Origin: Candidatus Cloacimonadota bacterium
Lineage (GTDB): Bacteria > Cloacimonadota > Cloacimonadia > Cloacimonadales > Cloacimonadaceae
Reading direction: 5' to 3'
Length of the DNA: 64,000 bases
NCBI GenBank assembly: GCA_029781115.1
Contig: JAKOXG010000005.1
Coordinates: forward strand, 1 to 64,000
Shown here: one piece after another, positions 58,219 to 64,000 of the stretch
How positions within the stretch are numbered: position 1 is the stretch's first letter
Layout of the letters: each line of letters begins with the position of its first letter
Notes under the pieces: generated by a model
What the model saw: only the letters and a program-made list of their open reading frames with translations
The model's database searches: none
Told to the model about the DNA's origin: nothing
Translations under genes and position numbers: made by a program

Positions 58219-59720
58219 TACCTATTTATAGCCTCAAACAGACCAAAGACGCTGACACTCACGCCATCAAAGGATTTGGCATCCCCTCCATGTCGCTGAT
58301 GGAAAATGCCGGATTGGCAATCGCCAAGCGCATCTTGACACTTTACCCGGAGATAAAGCACTGCACCATCGCTTGCGGACCGGGCAACAACGGCGGCGAC
58401 GGCCTGGTGATCGCCCGCTGGCTGGTAGATATGGACGTGGATGTGACCATCATCCTGCTGCCTCACCCCAGGCTCAGCACCGAGATGAAGGCACAGCTGC
58501 AGATCTGCCGGGAGTTAGACCTTTATATCCTTGATTTTGATGAAGATAGCCTGATCGTCGACGATGCCTTTTATGAGACTGACCTGATCGTGGATGCGCT
58601 CTTCGGCAGTGGCTTCAAAGGCGAAATCAGCGGTGCTGCGGCAGAGTTGCTGACCATGATCGAGGATTCCCCTGCACCCGTGCTCAGCGTGGACATCCCC
58701 TCCGGCTTGGATGCCGATACCGGCAACAGCAGCAAATGCGTAAAGGCCGATCATACCATAGCTTTGGAGACGCTCAAGCCGGGTTACTTCATGAACCTGG
58801 GGCCGGTGGTATGCGGTCAACTCAGCGTCGCACCCGTGGGTTTGCACCTCAAGACCCAAGCCATGGCTCCCCTGCTCCACAAGCTGGAAGAGAGCGATCT
58901 GATGCTGGATTATCGCACCCGAGCCTCCCACAAAGGTGTGTGGGGCAAGCTGATGATCATCGGAGCTTGTGATGGCTTTACCGGAGCCACCTTCATGGCC
59001 ACCGCCTCCGCACTTAAAGCTGGTGCCGGATATGTGTTTGTGCTGCACAGATCTAACCAGGGCTCACTCTTTGCCGGACGCCTCACCGAAGCCATCTATC
59101 AGAAGGTTCCCGAAACCAAACAGCAGCTACCGGATACCCGCAAGGTGAAGCAAATGCTCAAAGAAGCCACCGCCATCCTCATCGGCCCGGGTTTGGGACA
59201 GGATGAGTGGTCGCTCAAGATGCTGGAAATAGCAGTGCAGCATAAGGATATCCCCGTGATCTACGACGGGGACGCCCTCAACCTGCTTGCCAAACACCCC
59301 AAGCTTTTGCAAGAAACCGCCCACGGCATGAGCATCTACACCCCGCATCACGGCGAGTTTTGCCGCCTGGCAAAGGTAGATAAATCCACACTGCAGAGCG
59401 ACCCCATCGCCACCCTCAAAGCCTGGATGCCGAAGTCGGACGCCTGCATCCTGCTCAAGAGCCATTATAGCCTGATCCGCTGCGGTGAGGAGCTTTACCT
59501 CAATAGCTTTGGCAACGACGGCTTGGCAAAAGCGGGTAGCGGCGACGTCTTAGCCGGCATGGTTGCTTCTTTCGCCGCCCAAGGCTTGCCTCTGGAAGTC
59601 GCCGCCACCAACGCCTCCATCATCCTGGGTTTAACCGCCGAAAAGATGGCGCAAAGCATGGCTACCCAGGCGATTACCGCCTCAGGCATCATAGACAACC
59701 TGCTGAAGCACAACAGGTAG
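58215..59720 (+). CDS. nnr: Bifunctional NAD(P)H-hydrate epimerase/dehydratase
   Basis: A 501-residue fusion that repairs damaged NADHX and NADPHX. Residues about 1-210 are the NnrE/YjeF_N epimerase (SLMENAGLAIAK, GPGNNGGDGLVIARWL, DALFGSGF, DIPSGLDADTG). Residues about 225-500 are the NnrD/carbohydrate-kinase-like ADP- or ATP-dependent dehydratase (GPGLGQDEW, YDGDALNLL, TPHHGEFCRL, NDGLAKAGSGDVLAGM). The length is standard. The start overlaps the stop of the kinase gene by 4 bp. Together with mazG it places two metabolite-repair genes in this operon. Confidence 0.95.
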   Translation: MIPIYSLKQTKDADTHAIKGFGIPSMSLMENAGLAIAKRILTLYPEIKHCTIACGPGNNGGDGLVIARWLVDMDVDVTIILLPHPRLSTEMKAQLQICRELDLYILDFDEDSLIVDDAFYETDLIVDALFGSGFKGEISGAAAELLTMIEDSPAPVLSVDIPSGLDADTGNSSKCVKADHTIALETLKPGYFMNLGPVVCGQLSVAPVGLHLKTQAMAPLLHKLEESDLMLDYRTRASHKGVWGKLMIIGACDGFTGATFMATASALKAGAGYVFVLHRSNQGSLFAGRLTEAIYQKVPETKQQLPDTRKVKQMLKEATAILIGPGLGQDEWSLKMLEIAVQHKDIPVIYDGDALNLLAKHPKLLQETAHGMSIYTPHHGEFCRLAKVDKSTLQSDPIATLKAWMPKSDACILLKSHYSLIRCGEELYLNSFGNDGLAKAGSGDVLAGMVASFAAQGLPLEVAATNASIILGLTAEKMAQSMATQAITASGIIDNLLKHNR

Positions 59721-59730
59721 GAGGAAGAAC

Positions 59731-60324
59731 ATGCACAAATTAGCCAAAATGGGCACGCCCATCTTCTGGGCAGAGGGTCATCCCGGGCGTTTGGAAAAGG
59801 AAAAGTGGAGCTTGAAAGTGGAAGGACTCTGCGATAACCCAACCGAATTTAACTGGCAGCAACTGATGGACTTACCGCAGGTTACTGTCAATGCGCGCCT
59901 CACCTCTGTGACCCGCTGGTCTGTGCGTGGAGATTGGGGCGGCATCAGGTTTAAAGACATCCTGGACGCCGTGGGTATCAAGGATAGCTGCACGCATCTG
60001 CGCTTTTGGAGCCATGGTAACCACTACGACACCTCCATCCCCTTAAGTATTGCGCTCAAAGAGAAAAGCCTGCTGGCCACCAGCTTTGATGGTGAAGATC
60101 TCAGCGAGGATTACGGCGGCCCCATCCGTGCCCTCATCCCCTATCTTTGGGGCTATAAATCTGCCAAAAGCATCGTGAAAATCCAGCTTATGGACTACTA
60201 TATGCCCGGCTTTTGGGAGCTGAGAGGCTACACGGATTCAGGCGAGCTTGAGGAAGGCCCCTGCCGTGACATCAACGACGAGGGCGTGGTCAAACACATG
60301 ACCATAAAGGATTTTACCAGTTAG
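59731..60324 (+). CDS. Sulfite-oxidase-fold molybdopterin oxidoreductase with altered ligand
   Basis: A 197-residue protein of the oxidoreductase molybdopterin-binding family (COG2041; short bacterial form). Motifs: LKVEGLCDNP, VTRWSVRGDWGGIRFKDIL (about 60-78), HYDTSIPLSIAL, GGPIRALIPYLWGYKSAKSI and the final MPGFWELRGY. In active members a cysteine that binds molybdenum comes just before VTxWS (CVTRWS); here the position is Ser59 (LTSVTRWS). It may have lost redox activity or use another ligand. There is no export signal. It is the last gene of the operon, 10 bp after nnr. Confidence 0.82.
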   Translation: MHKLAKMGTPIFWAEGHPGRLEKEKWSLKVEGLCDNPTEFNWQQLMDLPQVTVNARLTSVTRWSVRGDWGGIRFKDILDAVGIKDSCTHLRFWSHGNHYDTSIPLSIALKEKSLLATSFDGEDLSEDYGGPIRALIPYLWGYKSAKSIVKIQLMDYYMPGFWELRGYTDSGELEEGPCRDINDEGVVKHMTIKDFTS

Positions 60325-60357
60325 AGATACGCCCTTCCAGCTCTACCGGAAACCTAT

Positions 60358-61356
60358 CTACTTGTCGTCGAAGCTATCCCAATCCGGGATGGTGTGATAT
60401 TTGGCCTTATCGCCTTCCCGCACCCGCATATTGGGCCTGGGCTTGGGTTTGGGTGTAAATCTTTGTTGCGGGCGTGAAGCAGATCTGTTGGGTTTATAGT
60501 TGCGTTGCTGCCTGGTTTGCTGTGAATCGCGCTGTTGCGATTGGGGTCTGTTCTTGGGGGTTCTGCCCCGGGATTTGTTTCTCCGATCATAGCTTCTGGA
60601 GCCACTTTGCCCTCTATTCACCGCCGATTTGCCATAGCGCTTCCGCTTTTCCCAATTCATCTTTTCCGTAGCGTGTTGGATCACCAAAGGTGCCGCTTTG
60701 TCCTTGTTATTGGCCAGAAACTCCTCCACCGCTTCGGAATAGAAGCCCCACAGCTCCATCAGATAGATGCCAACTGCCTGCTGCACTATCTTTTCGGGAT
60801 CATTGAGCAGGGGTTCTGCAAATTCCAGCAGCATATCGGAAGAGACCTTATCTTTCAGATACAGCATGGTGAGGATGCCCACGCGGCGGGTCCACTTGCT
60901 TTCTGCCTCTCTCCAGGCTTTAAAATCATCCACGCTCGCTATGCCCAGCTCCAAAAACACAGGCGTGATCTTGGTAGCCAGAAGGTCGATGATGAGGACG
61001 TTTTCCAGACCGTCATCCAGCCAGCTTTTCACCTGATCATAGCAATGGCGGTCCATTCGGGGTCTGTGTTTCTTCAGCATTTGGACGGCCAAAAGCTGCA
61101 GCTCATATTTATGCGTGGCTACACATATCGTCCCAAAATCCGCCAGTTCAGGCACGGTGAGGCCATAGTTGTCCAGCACCATCATCAGCATCTCTCTTTG
61201 CTCTTCGTCGGTCAAGCCAAAGGCGTCATAGATCGAATCCTTGTGCTGGGGATAGTTCTTAATCACCACTTGTGGGTCTTCATGCTCATAGAGATACTTC
61301 ATGCAAGCATCCAATATCTCCTGTTGAAGAGCGCTTATTTCAAGGTTATCTTTCAT
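60358..61356 (-). CDS. AlkD/HEAT-like protein with basic Arg/Gln-rich tail
   Basis: A 332-residue protein. Residues about 30-235 are helical HEAT-like repeats resembling the DNA alkylation repair (AlkD) family (HKYELQLLAVQMLKKHRP, SWLDDGLENVLIIDLLA, WREAESKWTRRVGILTML). Residues about 245-320 are a disordered tail rich in R, Q, N, S and P (KNRPQSQQRDSQQTRQQRNY), ending in an acidic WDSFDDK. Such a tail suggests nucleic-acid binding. The ATG at 61356 has GGAG 8 nt upstream; an ATG at 61362 overlaps the preceding stop. Third gene of a three-gene minus-strand set with the TrmJ-like gene and another HEAT-like gene. The enzyme activity is unproven. Confidence 0.7.
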   Translation of the reverse strand: MKDNLEISALQQEILDACMKYLYEHEDPQVVIKNYPQHKDSIYDAFGLTDEEQREMLMMVLDNYGLTVPELADFGTICVATHKYELQLLAVQMLKKHRPRMDRHCYDQVKSWLDDGLENVLIIDLLATKITPVFLELGIASVDDFKAWREAESKWTRRVGILTMLYLKDKVSSDMLLEFAEPLLNDPEKIVQQAVGIYLMELWGFYSEAVEEFLANNKDKAAPLVIQHATEKMNWEKRKRYGKSAVNRGQSGSRSYDRRNKSRGRTPKNRPQSQQRDSQQTRQQRNYKPNRSASRPQQRFTPKPKPRPNMRVREGDKAKYHTIPDWDSFDDK

Positions 61357-61361
61357 TTTCA

Positions 61362-62111
61362 TTACTCCAAATTATCGTGCGAGAAGCCTTTACCTTTGCC
61401 GGTAACCAAGACATGCCAGCGGTTGAACATCTGTTTGAACCGCCAGCTCATCATCTTGCCCGGGTTGAGTTGCATCAGCATCCTGCGCAGAAATACGTCC
61501 CAGTTTGTGCTTTCATGATCCTGGAAAAAGCCGCTGCTTTCCATCACATCCATCATATAATGGTGCAGATATTCCATCTGAGGCCGCTCCAAAGGCACTT
61601 CCTGACCCGCTCGCCGCCGTTCCTTGACTGAGTAAATCTCCCAGCAGGCGATGGCAACGGCTTGCGCCAGATTGATGGAAGGAAAGGCAGGATTTGCCGG
61701 GATATGACAGCGCAAAGGGCACAAATCCGCCTCTGCATCCGTGAGCCCAAAGGTTTCTCTGCCAAAGACCAAGCCCAGCTTGAGGTCTTGCGCCTCGCTC
61801 GCATATTGGGCCATGGCTTTCGGGTCAAAATCTATCGGTTTGAGCTTGCCCACGCGCCGGGAAAAGGCGATCACCCTGTCCAGATCTGCGGTGGCAGCTT
61901 CAAGATCATCATATACTTGCGCATTTTCCAGGATGAAGGTGGAGTGCATGGCAAGGTAAAAGTCGTTTTTGGTGGGCAGCGAACCCACGATGCGCAGGTT
62001 GGCAAAAGAAAAGTTGTTCATGATCCGGGCCACGGCACCCACATTGCCCTCGTAGATTGGCTCCACCAGGATGATGTAGATGTTTTCTGCTTTGCAGCCC
62101 GGAGTGTTCAT
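61362..62111 (-). CDS. TrmJ-like SPOUT RNA methyltransferase
   Basis: A 249-residue methyltransferase of the TrmH/SpoU class, closest to TrmJ, which 2'-O-methylates residue 32 of tRNAs with S-adenosylmethionine. The three knot motifs are present: VEPIYEGNVGAVARIMNNF (about 16-34), LGLVFGRETFGLTDAEADLC (about 122-142) and IPANPAFPSINLAQAVAIACWE (about 146-167). The C-terminal extension is helical. It begins 6 bp after the upstream stop and its own stop overlaps the next start region. The exact target is inferred from the family. Confidence 0.87.
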   Translation of the reverse strand: MNTPGCKAENIYIILVEPIYEGNVGAVARIMNNFSFANLRIVGSLPTKNDFYLAMHSTFILENAQVYDDLEAATADLDRVIAFSRRVGKLKPIDFDPKAMAQYASEAQDLKLGLVFGRETFGLTDAEADLCPLRCHIPANPAFPSINLAQAVAIACWEIYSVKERRRAGQEVPLERPQMEYLHHYMMDVMESSGFFQDHESTNWDVFLRRMLMQLNPGKMMSWRFKQMFNRWHVLVTGKGKGFSHDNLE

Positions 62112-62117
62112 GATTGC

Positions 62118-62939
62118 CTAAGATTGCAATATTTGATGCAGACGGTTGCCCATCTGAGATACCAGCGGTGAGGAATCCTTGCGCCAATCACCAACCACAC
62201 GCCGGGTGATGGTCCAAAAATCATTGCTCTGATCCTCACGTTCCCGCCGCGCCACGATGGCGGCCAGCACCTTCAGGGCATCCCACAAAAGCCTGGCTCT
62301 GTCTTCATCGCCAAACTTCAGCCAGCGTAAAACATTCATATAGGCGTGCTGGGGACGGTGACGCGCCACCGAGATCAGCGTCTTGACAAACTTCTCCTGC
62401 ACGTCGGGATCTTCATCATCCAACAGCTTTTCCAGGTGCATGAGCACAAATTGCGGGCTATCCAGCGCAACCCTTTCCATGCCGTGCATGCTCATCGCCC
62501 GTTTTTTGGGTGAGGGTGACAATGCCCACTGCGCCATCTCCTGCTTCATCAGCTCAGGGTGCGACTTCCAGAGCTCCTCGATAATGTGCTCGCTCTCCCA
62601 TCTGACCGTCTCCGCAGTCTTGCTCAGGATGCGCAGCAGCACCTCCGGATTATCTATATTACTATAATAAAAGTAGAATAAAGCGGTAGCACGAATCCCG
62701 TAGATGTGGTCGTCCAACAGTTTGGAACACACCTCTTTCATCGCTCCAGGCCCTTCATAAGTTGCCAAACGCTTGCCCAGCTCCTCGCGAACAAAATAGT
62801 TCTGCGTGTTTGCCATCTCAGTTATCAGTTCAGTTGCTTCTTGAATGCGGTCTTTACCCAAATTGATAAAGATCTTTTCCACTTGGGAATCAATTAGCTT
62901 GTAATCGTCCAGATTTAGACGACCTATACTCTTGATCAT
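62118..62939 (-). CDS. AlkD/HEAT-repeat-like protein
   Basis: A 273-residue helical protein with HEAT-like repeats of the kind found in DNA alkylation repair (AlkD) proteins: YFVREELGKRLATYEG, HIYGIRATALFYFYYS, WESEHIIEELWKSHPELMKQEMAQWALSP (about 115-143), and QEKFVKTLISVARH. Catalytic residues of AlkD cannot be assigned from sequence alone; a non-enzymatic HEAT protein is an alternative. First gene of a three-gene set; the start is supported by GGAG 10 nt upstream. A promoter-like TTGACA-N16-TATCTT is about 205 nt upstream. Confidence 0.65.
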   Translation of the reverse strand: MIKSIGRLNLDDYKLIDSQVEKIFINLGKDRIQEATELITEMANTQNYFVREELGKRLATYEGPGAMKEVCSKLLDDHIYGIRATALFYFYYSNIDNPEVLLRILSKTAETVRWESEHIIEELWKSHPELMKQEMAQWALSPSPKKRAMSMHGMERVALDSPQFVLMHLEKLLDDEDPDVQEKFVKTLISVARHRPQHAYMNVLRWLKFGDEDRARLLWDALKVLAAIVARREREDQSNDFWTITRRVVGDWRKDSSPLVSQMGNRLHQILQS

Positions 62940-63143
62940 ATGTGCTTACTCCAGCAATTTGTGCTTTCTAATACTGTGCATCCCATACACGAAAAACGAG
63001 GTAGAATACTTTTTTCTCTCGGACTTTCCCCAGAGGATGCATTAAGGTAAGGTATTGTGTTTGTAGGTAATAACACAGACGTTATAGTGCCAAAAAGATT
63101 GTCGTGTGGTGGCCATCTGTAGAACCCATGTAACTTGGATACT

Positions 63144-63171
63144 AAGATATTGAAGAGGCCGTTTTTGTCAA
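63144..63171 (-). promoter_or_regulatory. Sigma-70-type promoter of the HEAT/TrmJ-like operon
   Basis: Minus strand TTGACA (63171-63166), a 16-nt spacer, TATCTT (63149-63144). Confidence 0.55.
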
Positions 63172-63524
63172 GAGAATTCGGATTTTGCCCTGTTTGGAGG
63201 CTGATATATCTCCGCTGAAGAGTGGTAGAGGACGCTGTGTTGTCTGCACCGGCAACCTCGTCTCGGAACCCCTTCCACCAAGCAGAAAAGAGCTGGAAGC
63301 AAATACCAGGCTCTACCCGGAAGCGATGTCACCGATATTGGTTTAGGTTACCAAAATATACATTGTTGGCAAGCATGTGCCTGAATTGGCATGGTGTCTA
63401 ATCCAAGCTACCATCCACCTTGGGTTGTAATTGCGGCGTTTTTGCCACCAATCTACGACACCATTATCACCAAAACCAGGCCCAGTTTTGCCCCCATTTT
63501 ATTTGCCACAACCAGAGAATAGCG
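63172..63524. other. Intergenic, nothing recognised
   Basis: Between the promoter and repeat copy C. No coding region or RNA gene could be supported. Confidence 0.4.
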
Positions 63525-63810
63525 AAACATTTGATTTTTCACGTCTGCCGACCACCATCCGAAAGGTGCTTTTGCCCCCACTCGGCTCTGCCTCCTAACT
63601 GCCTGCTTTCTTACTCGTTACTTGATCGAGGAGCAGGAGAGCAGCAGGGGCGGGGTTGGCAAGCCGCATGAAATCGGCATTTGAGGGGTGTCTTTGATAG
63701 CGGTTATAGGTAACCTTATTATGGGCCAAGGTCAAATGTTGATTTTGAGCCGGCTTTTTCCTGTTCCCTGTTCATCCAAATATCACCTACTATTTTTATG
63801 GGTGATTGGT
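63525..63810. repeat. Dispersed intergenic repeat, copy C
   Basis: AAACATTTGATTTTTC (63525-63540) at the left, GTCAAATGTTGATTTT (63731-63746) at the right, about 206 bp apart. Between them lie CCTAACTGCCTGCTTTCTTA, TCGAGGAGCAGGAGAGCAGC and GCCGCATGAAATCGGCATTT. Downstream ATCCAAATATCACCTACTAT matches copy A. It ends just before the stop of the nadD-like gene. Confidence 0.8.
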
Positions 63811-63822
63811 GGCTGTTTTAAC

Positions 63823-64000
63823 TTAGCTTTTTATGCCGGAAGCGTAAAGCCGGCTCACCTGCGGCTCAATTTCTTCCGGGACCAAGCCCCGGATGCTGAG
63901 CCCTTGGGCGATTTTTTGTCTGATGGAGCTGGAGGAGACCTCCGGGGGACGGATGTCTTTGATCAGGTAGTTAATTCCCAGCTCATCAAGGCCTTGCAGC
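63823..64000 (-). CDS. Nicotinate-nucleotide adenylyltransferase-like, C-terminal part
   Basis: The last 59 codons of a gene that runs off the right edge. The visible product ends with SSSSIRQKIAQGLSIRGLVP followed by a helix and YASGIKS, then TAA at 63825-63823. The SSxxIR...G.SI..LVP pattern is the C-terminal signature of NadD, which adenylates nicotinate mononucleotide in NAD synthesis; other nucleotidyltransferases with similar ends are possible. The stop lies directly next to repeat copy C. Confidence 0.65.
   Translation of the reverse strand, partial: LQGLDELGINYLIKDIRPPEVSSSSIRQKIAQGLSIRGLVPEEIEPQVSRLYASGIKS

Noticed and set aside
63420-63671. Possible 83-residue protein on the plus strand
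   Set aside because: Falls in repeat copy C; the equivalent reading frame is not kept in copies A and B.
1-64000. CRISPR arrays, insertion sequences, tRNA genes
   Set aside because: Looked for in the gaps; no regular repeat-spacer arrays, transposase motifs or cloverleaf-like sequences were recognised.

Overview
The window looks like part of the chromosome of an anaerobic, Gram-negative bacterium of the FCB (Fibrobacterota-Chlorobiota-Bacteroidota) side of the tree, most likely a member of Cloacimonadota. Seen in the sequence: three secreted giants ending in the NPFNPETTISY / GxVxLxxYNLxGQLV / SGxYxxR type sorting domain, PorV-like and other outer-membrane barrels, a one-chain pyruvate:ferredoxin oxidoreductase, and the 5' end of a 16S rRNA gene. 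The phylum is an inference; the 16S fragment would settle it. By eye the base composition is about 50% G+C, except for an AT-richer stretch around 6.8-9.6 kb.

Layout. 1-980: 5' end of a 16S rRNA gene (minus strand) with a boxB/boxA-like leader and promoter, then a GC-rich block of palindromic repeats. 980-6457: a 1825-residue secreted repeat protein. 6.5-9.6 kb: gene-poor, AT-rich stretch with a PlsC-type acyltransferase and a DUF362 protein. 9.6-20.2 kb: plus-strand housekeeping run: mgtE; a tightly packed operon purA / PorV-like barrel / DUF362-ferredoxin / FtsB-like / diguanylate cyclase; then an ABC ATPase and two outer-membrane proteins. 20.2-37.4 kb: minus strand throughout, with a small barrel, two tandem paralogous secreted proteins, two tandem paralogous B12-type radical SAM enzymes, and a five-gene cluster in which two DUF6754-like paralogues bracket three small membrane proteins. 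37.9-44.5 kb: a LexA/CI-type repressor with its own palindromic operator, and a second giant secreted repeat protein. 44.7-53 kb: nitroreductase, pyruvate:ferredoxin oxidoreductase, YgjP-type metallopeptidase, a secreted metacaspase-PEGA-sulfatase-modifying-factor fusion, and a YprB-type exonuclease. 53.5-60.3 kb: a compact operon joining polysaccharide export/polymerisation (Wzz, Wzy-like) with MazG, a histidine kinase, NAD(P)HX repair (Nnr) and a sulfite-oxidase-fold protein. 60.4-63 kb: two AlkD/HEAT-like proteins around a TrmJ-like methyltransferase. The right edge holds the end of a nadD-like gene.

The parts that most deserve attention are: (1) the DUF6754-like membrane cluster, whose last paralogue is separated by only 8 bp from a radical SAM gene; (2) exact GG-N10-GC (sigma-54 type) promoter motifs set about 131-136 nt ahead of three consecutive minus-strand genes, and a fourth ahead of the 1825-residue protein; (3) a ~220-bp intergenic repeat family with three copies, each bounded by direct repeats about 205 bp apart; (4) a modular palindromic intergenic block found in two copies 52 kb apart; (5) a 17-bp palindrome at the LexA-like gene's own promoter; and (6) altered catalytic motifs in PurA and in the molybdopterin-type oxidoreductase.
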